From positions 62,001 through 126,000 of the forward strand of contig JAIYCG010000001.1 of assembly GCA_027488115.1 (NCBI GenBank): a DNA stretch of 64,000 nucleotides, in the 5' to 3' direction. Of this stretch, positions 26,337-35,079 are shown in pieces. Origin of the DNA: Comamonadaceae bacterium (GTDB taxonomy: Bacteria; Pseudomonadota; Gammaproteobacteria; Burkholderiales; Burkholderiaceae_C). How positions within the stretch are numbered: the stretch's first letter is position 1; each line of letters opens with the position of its first letter. A program made the translations under genes and the position numbers. A model generated the notes under the pieces. That model saw nothing but the letters and a program-made list of their open reading frames with translations. It did not search any database and had not been told where the DNA came from.

Positions 26337-27203
26337 TCAACTTATAAATTGTTGCAAGTCTGTTGAAAATTGTTCAGGCATTTCAAAGTAGGGCAGTGCA
26401 CCCGTTTGGTAGACGGTGAAGCGCCAATTTTCGGCATGGGCATAGCGTTTTTTGCCGCGGTAGTCTACAAAATCTCCGCGAGTGCCATGGCTCATCCAAA
26501 CCTTCTGTGTCAGTCTGTCGTAGATGTGGGTGATGTCTGCACTAAAGAGTTGGGCAGACAAAAAGGACAGGGGTGCATGTTGTGCTCCGACCTGTCGCGT
26601 GGTCCAAACGGCATAGTGGTACATCTCTTCGTCAATGTCCGTTGAACCCCAGGTTTTATTTAAAAAATACCGAATGACTTTGGGCCGGGTGAGCAAGTTG
26701 AAAATTGAGAGTCCCCAGCCAGGGCCTTTGAGCAACTTCAAAAGCCAATTGAGTCCATAAGTGGCGCCCTCAGCAGCTTGTCTGAGCTTCAAGCCCTTGA
26801 AGCCTGTAGGGCTGACCAAAGAGATGGTTTGAAAATGCGTTGGTTGTTCCGCAGCCGCGCGGGCTAGAAATTCGCATGACAAAGAAACCGCTAACGCATC
26901 AATGGCTTGGGTGCCATGAATGGCTTGAATGTGTTTGACCAAGTCATGAAGCGCATCGGTCATGAGTCGCGGGGTGTACACGCGATCTGAGCGTTCAGAC
27001 AAGCCGAAACCTGGCAGGTCGATGGCGTAAACAGTTCGGTGTTGGCTTATAGAATTGAACAGAGGCCGAACTTCAGCAGCGCTGGCCGATGCGTTGATGG
27101 TGTGAATCAAAATGAAAGGGCGGCCTTGACCCTTGACGTATGCGCAAAGCTGACCTGTGTCACTGGCAATGAATTGGAGTTGTCCATTTAAAGCATGTTT
27201 CAA
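26337..27203 (-). CDS. alpha/beta hydrolase
   Basis: A 288-residue alpha/beta-hydrolase-fold enzyme without signal peptide. The strand before the oxyanion hole shows PFILIHTINASASAAEVRP; DLPGFGLSER follows; the nucleophile region is ALAVSLSCEFLARAA, with Ser in a V-S-L-S-C elbow in place of the usual GxSxG, and HGTRGDFVDY is a likely acid or His region near the C terminus. Ester, lactone or C-C bond cleavage are all possible. It is followed directly by the MFS gene, so one operon is likely. The altered elbow lowers certainty about catalysis. Confidence 0.75.
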   Translation of the reverse strand: MKHALNGQLQFIASDTGQLCAYVKGQGRPFILIHTINASASAAEVRPLFNSISQHRTVYAIDLPGFGLSERSDRVYTPRLMTDALHDLVKHIQAIHGTQAIDALAVSLSCEFLARAAAEQPTHFQTISLVSPTGFKGLKLRQAAEGATYGLNWLLKLLKGPGWGLSIFNLLTRPKVIRYFLNKTWGSTDIDEEMYHYAVWTTRQVGAQHAPLSFLSAQLFSADITHIYDRLTQKVWMSHGTRGDFVDYRGKKRYAHAENWRFTVYQTGALPYFEMPEQFSTDLQQFIS

Positions 27204-27301
27204 TGCGAACTTTCAATGCCACAAAAAAGCCGATTTTCGCACATTGCCAGACCGTGCTTGGGGTGTGTTTTAAAAACACCCATTAGAGCATTGCAGAGCT
27301 G

Positions 27302-27340
27302 AAAAAAAGGGTGTCAGCACATGCGATGGTGCTGACACCC
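27302..27340 (-). terminator. strong rho-independent terminator for the Ala/Lys-rich gene
   Basis: GGGTGTCAGCAC (27309-27320) pairs perfectly with GTGCTGACACCC (27329-27340) around an eight-base loop; on the minus strand a run of seven T follows. It ends the small Ala/Lys-rich gene's transcript. Confidence 0.93.
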
Positions 27341-27352
27341 TGAAAGTACTGA

Positions 27353-27580
27353 TTACTTTTTAGCGCCGTCCTTGGCTGCTTCTTTGGCTGCTTTTTCGGC
27401 CTTTTTGCCATCCGCCTTGGCTTCTGGTTTGACTTCGGTTTTTGCTGCAGCTTTGGCATCTGACTTGGCCTCAGCCTTGACAGGTGCAGCTGCAGATGCT
27501 GCTGGTGCAGCGGCTGGAGTGGTGGCGAAAGCGGCAGCAGAGAAAGCGCCGATGATCAAGGTAGCGAGAAGTTTAGTCAT
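27353..27580 (-). CDS. small exported Ala/Lys-rich low-complexity protein
   Basis: A 75-residue protein of unknown function. A signal peptide (LLATLIIGAFSAAAFA) is followed by a mature part made almost only of Ala, Lys, Glu, Asp and Pro, with repeating AKxxAK units resembling histone H1 or alanine-rich helical tails. AAGGAA is well placed before the ATG and a strong terminator lies directly after, so it is a genuine, self-contained transcription unit and probably well expressed. A periplasmic, highly charged, probably disordered or helical peptide is what the sequence shows; I do not recognise a named family. Confidence 0.75.
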   Translation of the reverse strand: MTKLLATLIIGAFSAAAFATTPAAAPAASAAAPVKAEAKSDAKAAAKTEVKPEAKADGKKAEKAAKEAAKDGAKK

Positions 27581-27728
27581 GATGTTTCCTTCATGTTGTT
27601 TGAAAACTCCACCGATCGGGAGTGATCATTCAACGGCAAGGAAGACACACTTGTTGACCGAAATATTTAATTATTTATGTCAACTAAAAAGTAAACACGA
27701 CGTTGATGTGCCGCTGTAATTCGCATCA

Positions 27729-28739
27729 TCAATCTAATTTCACACCCGCATTTTTCACAAGTTTGACCCAAAATTTGGCGTCTTCAACCAAGAAGCTTGC
27801 AAACTGATCGGGTGATTTTGAAACCTCCACATCAGTGCCTTCTCTGGCCAGCGCGGCTTTCACATTGGGCTGCGAAATGGCAAATTGCGCAGCATCAAAA
27901 ATCTTTTTGATGACGGCAGGCGGTGTGCCGTTGGGTACAAAAATACCGTACCAAAACTCAATGGCGTAGTCGGGTACGCCCGCTTCAATGCTGCCAGGCA
28001 GGCCCGGAACCAAGGATGATTTTTCTTTGGTGCTCACGCCAAGCCCTTTAAGGCGGCCTGCTTGAATCATGGGCAAGACGGAGGGCGGTGTGCCAAAGGT
28101 CAATTGGGTATCGCCAGCCACCACGGATTGAATGGCAGGGCCGCCGCCTCTGAATGGAATGTGCGTCATCTCAATGCCAGTGACTTGCGCAAACAATGCG
28201 GCACCCAGATGCGGTGCAGAGCCATTGCCCGATGTCGCATAGTTGATGGTACCCGGAGCTTTCTTGGCCTTGGCAACCAACTCTAAAAGGCTGCCAATGC
28301 CTGCATTGGGATTGGCCGCAATGACCAGGGGCGACGTTGTAATTTTGGTCACTGGCCATAGATCTTTGGGAGCATAACCCAGCTTAGGATTCAAAGCAGG
28401 ATTGACGGAAATGCTGCTAGGACTTGCAATCAAAACGGTATACCCATCGGGTGCCGATTTAGAGACAGCTTCTGCCGCAATGCTAGAGCCTGCACCCGCT
28501 TTGTTTTCTACGATGATGGGTTGACCCAGAGATTTTCCCAATGAGTCGGAGATGGTTCGCGCGACATAGTCTGCAGCACCACCAGGTGCAAAACCCACAA
28601 CCACTTTGACCGGTTTGTTGGGATAAGTGCTGGCAGTTGGTGCTTGTGCCTGCGCCTGCGCCGATGTGACGATCGTCAAAAGGCCAAGGCCAATGAAAGA
28701 GAGTGTGGAAGAAAGCGAGAAAGTCAAATTTTGAATCAT
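27729..28739 (-). CDS. Bug-family periplasmic solute-binding receptor
   Basis: The 336-residue protein has a signal peptide ending in SAQAQAQA and the family motifs VVGFAPGGAADYVARTI, APDGYTVLIA and THIPFRGGGPAIQSVV. Its ATG overlaps the stop of the upstream quinone-oxidoreductase-like gene (ATGA), so the two are translationally coupled and the receptor may bring in a precursor of that enzyme's substrate. No membrane partner is nearby. Confidence 0.88.
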   Translation of the reverse strand: MIQNLTFSLSSTLSFIGLGLLTIVTSAQAQAQAPTASTYPNKPVKVVVGFAPGGAADYVARTISDSLGKSLGQPIIVENKAGAGSSIAAEAVSKSAPDGYTVLIASPSSISVNPALNPKLGYAPKDLWPVTKITTSPLVIAANPNAGIGSLLELVAKAKKAPGTINYATSGNGSAPHLGAALFAQVTGIEMTHIPFRGGGPAIQSVVAGDTQLTFGTPPSVLPMIQAGRLKGLGVSTKEKSSLVPGLPGSIEAGVPDYAIEFWYGIFVPNGTPPAVIKKIFDAAQFAISQPNVKAALAREGTDVEVSKSPDQFASFLVEDAKFWVKLVKNAGVKLD

Positions 28740-29722
28740 GGTAAGACCCTTAAAACAATTTTTCCAACATGCGCATTGCTCTCCATCAAAGCTTTGGCGG
28801 CCACCATGTCTTCAAATGGAAAAACTGTGTCAATGCATGATTGAATGCGGCCATCGGCAAAGGCCGGCAAAATATCTTTCACAAAGCCGCCAACAGGCTC
28901 GGCGCGCTGTTCTGGTGAACGGAGTTTGTTAGACACACCAAACAAGGTGAGGCGTTTGGCATGCAAGGCTTCAATGTCCAAGGGTGCATTCAATACACCA
29001 TCGACATAGCCAACGGTGCCAAGCCGGCCTTGAAAACACAAGCAGCGCAAACTTTCTGCAAACACAGAACCGCCCACGGTGTTGACAACCAGTTGAACCC
29101 CTTTTCCATCGGTGGTGGCCATGACTTGATCGTAAAAATCAGGTGACCGTGAACAGATGGCCACATCCAAACCCAGTGGCGCCAGCTTGTTTAATTTTTC
29201 TTGTGAACCTGAGGTGCCAATGACTTTGGCACCCAAGGACTTGGCCATTTGCAATGAAGCAACCCCTACGCCCGAGGAAATGCCATTGACCAACAGCCAG
29301 TCGTTGGCCTTGAGGTGGCCTTGCTGCACCAACAAGTCGTAGGTCACCAAAAAGGTGAGGGGAATACAAGACGCTTCTTCGTAGGAAACATGATCAGGAA
29401 TGCGCATCATTTCGCGAATGTCCATGAGTGCATATTCGGCAAAGGTGCCAGCACACCTGGCCATGACGCGATCGCCTAACTTGAGCCCAGTGGCGGCTGT
29501 GACTTTGTCACCCAGTGCCGTAATTTCTCCGGCACCTTCCATGCCAATGGCCTTGGCACCATGGCTTCCGTGTAAGCCGTGCCCTTTGATAAATTCACCG
29601 CGATTCAAACCGGCCGCATGAATTTTGACCAAGGCTTGTGTAGGTCCTGGAACTGGAATGTCGATTTCTCTTAATTCAATGGGGTTAGGCACATCGCCAA
29701 CATGCATCCAATATGACTTCAT
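28736..29722 (-). CDS. MDR-family zinc-type alcohol dehydrogenase / quinone oxidoreductase
   Basis: A 328-residue medium-chain dehydrogenase/reductase. It has the N-terminal GroES-like fold (VKIHAAGLNRGEFIKGHG, GMEGAGEITALG), then the NADPH-binding region WLLVNGISSGVGVASLQMAKSLG in two parts, with VNTVGGSVF after it. Zinc ligands of classical alcohol dehydrogenases are not evident, which favours the NADPH:quinone reductase or enoyl-reductase branch. The open frame reaches 29935, but AAAGGT before the ATG at 29722 and the normal family N terminus there decide the start. It is coupled to the downstream Bug receptor by a four-base overlap. Confidence 0.83.
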   Translation of the reverse strand: MKSYWMHVGDVPNPIELREIDIPVPGPTQALVKIHAAGLNRGEFIKGHGLHGSHGAKAIGMEGAGEITALGDKVTAATGLKLGDRVMARCAGTFAEYALMDIREMMRIPDHVSYEEASCIPLTFLVTYDLLVQQGHLKANDWLLVNGISSGVGVASLQMAKSLGAKVIGTSGSQEKLNKLAPLGLDVAICSRSPDFYDQVMATTDGKGVQLVVNTVGGSVFAESLRCLCFQGRLGTVGYVDGVLNAPLDIEALHAKRLTLFGVSNKLRSPEQRAEPVGGFVKDILPAFADGRIQSCIDTVFPFEDMVAAKALMESNAHVGKIVLRVLP

Positions 29723-29795
29723 ATCATTGACCTTTATAGACAGGTTTGCGTTTGATGATTCATTCATTAACGCCAGATTTTCTCGTTTTTTGCTC

Positions 29796-29827
29796 AAAAA
29801 AATTCCGCCCGAATTCTGAGCGGAATT
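29796..29827 (-). terminator. rho-independent terminator after transglutaminase-like gene
   Basis: AATTCCGC (29801-29808) pairs with GCGGAATT (29820-29827); on the minus strand a T run follows. It lies in the 246-base gap between the transglutaminase-like gene and the downstream quinone-oxidoreductase-like gene, so those two are separate transcripts. Confidence 0.8.
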
Positions 29828-29968
29828 GCTATGCATTTGAGAATTATGTCTGTATTGATGATTTATCCCATCCCTACAAACCATGACGCTGCCCAATGCG
29901 CCTATTTTTTTTGAACCCCATGGAACATTGAACACTGAATCAGCAAATCAGTGCCCAATTTCGATCCC

Positions 29969-31093
29969 TTAAATTTTGATTTCTTTGGCGCTAATTTGGT
30001 ATTTAAAATCATCGGGCGCATAAGAATCAAAACGGCCCTCATCGTTTTCAGCAACCGGGTACATGAAGAACCCAAGGCGGTCGGCTTTGCTTTGTGGCAG
30101 GGTTAAATCGTGAGCAGTGTTGAAGGCCATCCAATTGCCTTCCCATCCACCAAACAAGGTGCCGTAAACGGGTTTGACCACCGGGTGGTCGGTTGACTTA
30201 AGCCATTCTGAGGTTTCGAGGCGCATCACTTTGGCAACGTCTGCAGGGTCCATTGCCATCCATCCTTGGCCCTTGACATAGGCTTCTGCGCGGCAATGTT
30301 GCGCGCCTTTCAAGTTGGCAGGGTTGCCAGACAATTCTTTGTAGCCAAAAGCAGAGGGCACCAGACGGATGCCATAGACATCGCGTGCTGGAATACCAAC
30401 AGAGCGGCACAGGCCAACAAACAAGGCATTGATGTCAGCGCACTTGCCACCTAGGTTGCCAGTTTCGAGCATGGTTTTGATATCTCCCTCGCCACACCCT
30501 TTGACCTTGGGTTCGCGCCAAGCGTTGCTCACCACCCAGTCGTAAATGGCACGAACTTTTTCTAGATCGGTCTGCGCGCGCTTGATGGCATTTTGAGCGG
30601 TGATTTTGACGATGCCGTCAGTGGGCAAAAGATGGGTTGGCCTTGTGAAGTATTTCAAGGTTGCAGCATCTTCAGCAGGTGCCGGCCATTGCGCCTGAGA
30701 TAAAGGCGCTCTGCTTTGTGTTTGAACTCTGCTTGTCATTTCCAAATAGGGCTTGTCAATGCTGGGACCAAATTCAGCAAACAAAAACTGCACACCTTGA
30801 AGTCCATCACTGCGAATTCGAGCAGTGCCGTTGCTGGTGAATGAGTTGGCTTCTGACTTTTGCCAATCCGTGTTGATACTGGGAACAGGCAGCCAAACGC
30901 GTGTTGTCCCCATCGGTTTTGCAATGTCGACTCGCGTGGTCACTTCAAAAATTCGCCAGTCGCCAGGCTTGGGTGAAAAACTACGGGTTGCTGGTGTGGG
31001 GGAGACTTGAGCAGATGCTGAGTACCAAGGTGCCAATGAAAGCGCGCCAATGGACGCAGCACCCTGAAGCAGGATGCGACGAGCGGGGGTCAT
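29969..31093 (-). CDS. exported transglutaminase-like domain protein
   Basis: The 374-residue product begins with a twin-arginine-like signal (PARRILLQGAASIGALSLAP) without the full SRRxFLK consensus. The C-terminal half carries a transglutaminase/cysteine-protease-like core: KVRAIYDWVVSNAW, the catalytic cysteine in GGKCADINALFVGLCRSVGIPAR (split here around residue 215), a histidine in GAQHCRAEAYVKGQGW, and Asp in MAMDPADVAK, the Cys-His-Asp triad in normal order. Bacterial members are probably peptidases or amide-modifying enzymes. It is transcribed alone with its own terminator. Substrate unknown. Confidence 0.85.
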   Translation of the reverse strand: MTPARRILLQGAASIGALSLAPWYSASAQVSPTPATRSFSPKPGDWRIFEVTTRVDIAKPMGTTRVWLPVPSINTDWQKSEANSFTSNGTARIRSDGLQGVQFLFAEFGPSIDKPYLEMTSRVQTQSRAPLSQAQWPAPAEDAATLKYFTRPTHLLPTDGIVKITAQNAIKRAQTDLEKVRAIYDWVVSNAWREPKVKGCGEGDIKTMLETGNLGGKCADINALFVGLCRSVGIPARDVYGIRLVPSAFGYKELSGNPANLKGAQHCRAEAYVKGQGWMAMDPADVAKVMRLETSEWLKSTDHPVVKPVYGTLFGGWEGNWMAFNTAHDLTLPQSKADRLGFFMYPVAENDEGRFDSYAPDDFKYQISAKEIKI

Positions 31094-31230
31094 GAAGAGA
31101 TCTCCGTGAATGGTGTGAAACCTGTCGGCACATAAGAGGTCACTCTGTTTTCAACTTGAGGGTCAAATGAGAGATTCCAATGCCCCGAAGGCAGGTTATT
31201 GAACGGCAAAAGCGCCGCTCAACGCCCTTA

Positions 31231-31740
31231 TTATCGCAGGGAGTTAACCCACAATTGAGGCTCGGTGCTGGTCCAGTCCACTTCGCCCACAATGCGCCAT
31301 TTGATTTGGCCAGTTTTGTCGACCAACAAGCTTGTGGGAAAAACTTTGACACCAAACTTTTGAGCCAAATCCCCTTTTGGGTCGGGTACCAAGGGCAGTG
31401 TCATGTTTTGACTTTGCATAAATCTAAGCGCTCTTGAAGGATGCTCCTTCACATTGATGGTGATCACTGCAGTCTGCATGGGATCTTGCAAGTCTGAAAA
31501 TATTTGAAGCGTGGGTAGCTCTTCTTTGCAGGGGGCACACCACGTTGCCCAAAAATTGATCACCACTTTTTTGCCACGCAAACTCTCAAGAGACCAAACT
31601 TGAGATTGGGTGTCTTTGAAAGACCATTGGAGTTTTTTGGCCGACTCTGGCCAGGGCGTTTTTTCATACTGCGCAAACGCTAAGCCACTCCATAAAAGAG
31701 TTGATATCCAAACCCACAGATGCAGCTGCTTTGGGGTCAT
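31231..31740 (-). CDS. TlpA-like exported thioredoxin
   Basis: A roughly 169-residue periplasmic thiol protein. A signal segment (LHLWVWISTLLWSGLAFAQ) is followed by a thioredoxin fold with VINFWATWCAPCKEELP, the TlpA/ResA CxxC site, and the cis-Pro region VFPTSLLVD. Members reduce cysteines during cytochrome or copper-centre assembly. The ATG at 31740 overlaps the mnmH stop as ATGA; the frame extends further upstream inside mnmH without a site. It is thus the third gene of the selD-mnmH operon, an unusual companion for selenium genes. Confidence 0.85.
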   Translation of the reverse strand: MTPKQLHLWVWISTLLWSGLAFAQYEKTPWPESAKKLQWSFKDTQSQVWSLESLRGKKVVINFWATWCAPCKEELPTLQIFSDLQDPMQTAVITINVKEHPSRALRFMQSQNMTLPLVPDPKGDLAQKFGVKVFPTSLLVDKTGQIKWRIVGEVDWTSTEPQLWVNSLR

Positions 31741-32813
31741 ACCATTGCAAGTTCTTTGGCAATGCCTGTGAGGCACTCTATTGATCTGCTGTTTGCCGTT
31801 AAAGTTTTGGCTGTTTCGATGTGCGAAAAATTTCGTTTCATGGAAGCAAAATAGGTTGGATCGTAGTGCAACTTCAAAAGCTCACCGACCACAATCTCAA
31901 TCTGATTGTTTTGAATGAGTGACTGCCATGTTTCCACCACTTGTTTGCCACGAATGGCAAGCAATGCATCGAGTCGCTTGGAAAAGAGTTGGGGGTCTTT
32001 CACAAAGAAGTCGTAGTCTTCAAGCAGCAATTTGACACGTTCATCGTCGGCAAGTTGAAGCTGAAAGCACTGACCAGAGCGAACAGCCAAGATCAAGGAT
32101 TCAGGCACAGCGAGGTTGCCCACCTTGCGACTTTCTGATTCCACATAAACGGGTCGAGAGGGGTCCATTTTCCTCAGTTCGTCCCAAATGAGGGTGTCAA
32201 ATTTTTTCTGACTGGGTTGTGGCTCACCTGGAATGAAACCAAGCACAGAACTTCTGTGATTGGCCAAGTCCTCAAGGTCTAACACTTGAGCACCTTGTGC
32301 TTTCAGGCAATGCAAGAGCCTTGTTTTGCCCGAACCCGTGGGCCCGCAAATGACCCGCCATTGAAGGCGCTCGGCCAATGGGGGAATGGCGGTTACCAGT
32401 TCGCTTCGGAAGGCTTTGTAGCCGCCTTCAATGATGGCGACTTTGAAGCCAATTTGGCCCAAGATGAGTGCCAAAGACCCACTGCGTTTTCCGCCTCGCC
32501 AGCAGTAGACCAAGGGTTGCCAATCTTTGGGCAAGTCAATGACATGCTTTTCTATGTGGTTTGAAATATTGGCTGCCACTAGGCCTGCGCCTTTTTTCTT
32601 GGCTTCAAAAGGCCCCACTTGTTTGTAAAGCGTGCCAATGACGATGCGCTGCTCGTTGTTGAGTGACGGCCAATTGACGGCACCTGGCAAATGATCAAGT
32701 GCAAACTCGTCTTCGCTTCTAGCATCAATGATGGCGCTGTAGCCACCCGATTGACCCAGTGGCACAGACATTCTGGCCATGGCCTCTTTGGCGCTGACAG
32801 GGTTCACGCTCAC
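31737..32813 (-). CDS. mnmH: tRNA 2-selenouridine synthase
   Basis: MnmH (SelU, YbbB) replaces sulfur by selenium in 2-thiouridine at the wobble position of Lys, Glu and Gln tRNAs, using selenophosphate and a geranyl intermediate. The 358-residue protein has an N-terminal rhodanese domain with the active Cys104 in VYCWRGGKRSGS, then a P-loop domain with CGPTGSGKTRLLH (about residues 147-159). It starts with GTG at 32813, overlapping the selD stop (GTGA), and its own stop overlaps the TlpA-like start, so the three genes are tightly coupled. Its presence with selD shows that the organism makes selenium-modified tRNA. Confidence 0.93.
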   Translation of the reverse strand: MSVNPVSAKEAMARMSVPLGQSGGYSAIIDARSEDEFALDHLPGAVNWPSLNNEQRIVIGTLYKQVGPFEAKKKGAGLVAANISNHIEKHVIDLPKDWQPLVYCWRGGKRSGSLALILGQIGFKVAIIEGGYKAFRSELVTAIPPLAERLQWRVICGPTGSGKTRLLHCLKAQGAQVLDLEDLANHRSSVLGFIPGEPQPSQKKFDTLIWDELRKMDPSRPVYVESESRKVGNLAVPESLILAVRSGQCFQLQLADDERVKLLLEDYDFFVKDPQLFSKRLDALLAIRGKQVVETWQSLIQNNQIEIVVGELLKLHYDPTYFASMKRNFSHIETAKTLTANSRSIECLTGIAKELAMV

Positions 32814-33883
32814 AAAACGCCTTTCGCGCTGACCTTCAATCCATGTGCCTGGGCAGATTCAACTTGGCCAATGACCATGGCATGGTCAAAACCGTGCTGT
32901 ATGAAGATAGCCATCACATCATTGACCGCATCCTCAGAGCACGAGACCAACAAGCCGCCGCTGGTTTGAGGGTCTGTGAGCAGGCTGAGTTGTACCGAAG
33001 AAAATGTCTCTGGCAGGGAGACCTCCGTGCCATAACCCTGCCAATTGCGTGCCGATGCGCCCGTGATGCAACCTTGATCAGCCAGAGCTTCAACGCCGGT
33101 TAGCAACGGTACTCTGTCCCAATCTAGGTGGATGGTGCATTTTGCACCTCTCGCCATTTCCAGCAAGTGACCTGCCAAGCCAAAGCCAGTAATGTCTGTC
33201 AGGGCGTGAACGCCTTTGAGCTTGGCGAGGTCTGGGCCGGCCGTGTTGAGTTGGGTGGTGTTGGCAATCATGGCTTGGTAGCCTGCATGGGGCAACATTT
33301 CTTTTTTCAATGCAGCAGACAAGATGCCAACACCAATGGGTTTGCCTAGAATTAAAACATCGCCTGCTTGAGCGTCTGCATTGCGCTTGATGTGATCAGG
33401 ATGGACCAGGCCCAGAGCAACCAGCCCATAAATGGGTTCGACCGAATCGATGGTGTGACCTCCGGCGATGGGAATGCCTGCTGCTCTGCAAACGCTTTGA
33501 CCACCCTCCAATATTTGGCCAATCACGCTCAAAGGCAGCACATTGACGGGCATGCCCACCAGTGCCAAAGCCATGATGGGCTGAGCCCCCATGGCATAGA
33601 CATCTGAGATGGCATTGGTGGCTGCAATGCGGCCAAATTCGAATGGGTCGTCGACGATGGGCATGAAGAAGTCTGTGGTGGCCACCAAGGCTTGTGTGTC
33701 GTTCAGTTTGTAAACGGCGGCATCGTCTGAAGTTTCAATGCCCACCAACAACTCAGGGGGCAAGGGCATGGCGGTGGTTGAGCGCAGAATTTCGCTCAAA
33801 ACCCCTGGGGCAATTTTGCAGCCGCATCCTCCACCATGTGAAAGGCTGGTCAGTCGCGGGCTTGGGGCAATCGGTGATGTCAT
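32810..33883 (-). CDS. selD: selenophosphate synthetase (selenide, water dikinase)
   Basis: SelD makes selenophosphate from selenide and ATP, the donor for both selenouridine and selenocysteine. The 357-residue protein shows the catalytic Cys20 and Lys23 in SHGGGCGCKIAP (a cysteine-type enzyme, not itself a selenoprotein), TTDFFMPIVDDPFEFGRI, the Mg and ATP motif AATNAISDVYAMG, and DPQTSGGLLVS near the C terminus. The first gene of the selD-mnmH-tlpA-like operon, divergent from a Bug receptor across 196 bases. selA and selB are not in the window, so whether selenocysteine is used cannot be judged here. Confidence 0.95.
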   Translation of the reverse strand: MTSPIAPSPRLTSLSHGGGCGCKIAPGVLSEILRSTTAMPLPPELLVGIETSDDAAVYKLNDTQALVATTDFFMPIVDDPFEFGRIAATNAISDVYAMGAQPIMALALVGMPVNVLPLSVIGQILEGGQSVCRAAGIPIAGGHTIDSVEPIYGLVALGLVHPDHIKRNADAQAGDVLILGKPIGVGILSAALKKEMLPHAGYQAMIANTTQLNTAGPDLAKLKGVHALTDITGFGLAGHLLEMARGAKCTIHLDWDRVPLLTGVEALADQGCITGASARNWQGYGTEVSLPETFSSVQLSLLTDPQTSGGLLVSCSEDAVNDVMAIFIQHGFDHAMVIGQVESAQAHGLKVSAKGVL

Positions 33884-34079
33884 GAAATAGCGAGCTCGTC
33901 ACCTGGCGGCGTTCTCGAACTCTTTGAATTTGGAAGTGCCTTTATTATGGCAAACCCGACTTGGAGACTTGCGGTTTTGTAGGAACAATGAAACCTAGTG
34001 TTGCGCCATGCGGCTTCATCCTGCATATGGCGTCACGATAGAACTGACAAAAACTCTCCAAAATTCACAGAGGAACCCC

Positions 34080-35060
34080 ATGATTCATCGACGTTTTGCC
34101 ATTTTGAAGATTGCCACCTTGGGACTCAGCCTTTCTTTTTCAGGCTTTGCTTTGTCCCAAGAGAAGTTTCCTTCGCGCCCGGTGACCTTGGTGGTCCCAC
34201 AGGCGGCCGGAGGGGCCAATGACGCCATAGCGCGGGTCATTGCGCAAAAGCTCTCAGATCAGTGGGGTCAGACCGTGCTGGTTGAAAACAGGCCTGGTGC
34301 AGGCGGTAATGTTGGGACAGCTTATTCCGCCAAAGCCAAGAATGACGGTTACACCCTGTTGGTCAATGCAGACAGTGCACAGGTCATCAACCCTGCCTTG
34401 TATGCCAAAACAGGCTTTGACCCTGTCAAAGACTTCGATCCCATTGCGCCTTTGGCAAAAGCGGGTTATGTGCTGGTGGCCAACCCCAGCTTGCCTGCCA
34501 ACAATGTGGCGGAGCTCATTGCGCTTGCCAAGTCCAAACCTGGCGCACTGTCTATCGCTTCTGCAGGCAATGGCACATTGAACCATTTGATCGGTGAAAT
34601 GCTTCAAAAGGCGACCGATATTCAGCTTCAGCACATTCCTTACAAAGCTGCCGCCGCCGCTGCAACCGATGTGGTGGGTGGACAAGTTCCTCTTTCTGTC
34701 CAAAGCATGCCCTCCTCAATTGCGTTCATCAGGGCTGGCAAACTGAAGGTCTTGGGTGTTGTGAATGAAAAGCGATTGGCGGCTTTGCCAGATTCGCCCA
34801 CCATTGGCGAAACGGTGGCTGGTTTTGGTGCAACCCCTTGGTACGGCATGTTCGCGCCTGTTGGAACGCCCAAAAACATCTTGTTGCAAATTCAAAATGA
34901 CGTAGCCAAGGCCTTGGACGCCAAAGATGTGCAGGAGCGGTTGGCCACCTTAGGTTGCGAACCGTTTAAAGGCACAGGGGACCAACTTGCACAAATTGTG
35001 AAGTCTGATTTGGTTCGCTGGGCCAAAATTGTCAAAGACTCTGGCGCCAAGATCGATTGA
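34080..35060 (+). CDS. Bug-family periplasmic solute-binding receptor
   Basis: A 326-residue receptor. Signal peptide LKIATLGLSLSFSGFALSQ, then LVVPQAAGGANDAIARVI, NDGYTLLVN and QHIPYKAAAAAATDVVGG; the alanine run after YKA is unlike the GGGP of its relatives and may change the ligand pocket. AGAGGA before the ATG at 34080 decides the start against an upstream extension to 34008. It converges on the cupin gene at 35080. Ligand unknown. Confidence 0.87.
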   Translation: MIHRRFAILKIATLGLSLSFSGFALSQEKFPSRPVTLVVPQAAGGANDAIARVIAQKLSDQWGQTVLVENRPGAGGNVGTAYSAKAKNDGYTLLVNADSAQVINPALYAKTGFDPVKDFDPIAPLAKAGYVLVANPSLPANNVAELIALAKSKPGALSIASAGNGTLNHLIGEMLQKATDIQLQHIPYKAAAAAATDVVGGQVPLSVQSMPSSIAFIRAGKLKVLGVVNEKRLAALPDSPTIGETVAGFGATPWYGMFAPVGTPKNILLQIQNDVAKALDAKDVQERLATLGCEPFKGTGDQLAQIVKSDLVRWAKIVKDSGAKID

Positions 35061-35079
35061 ACTGGCTTGAACGGCCCGC

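Noticed and set aside
27651-27684. A promoter with TTGACA on the minus strand upstream of the Ala/Lys-rich gene
   Set aside because: TTGACA occurs at 27684-27679 but no -10 element is found at 16-18 bases, so I left it out.
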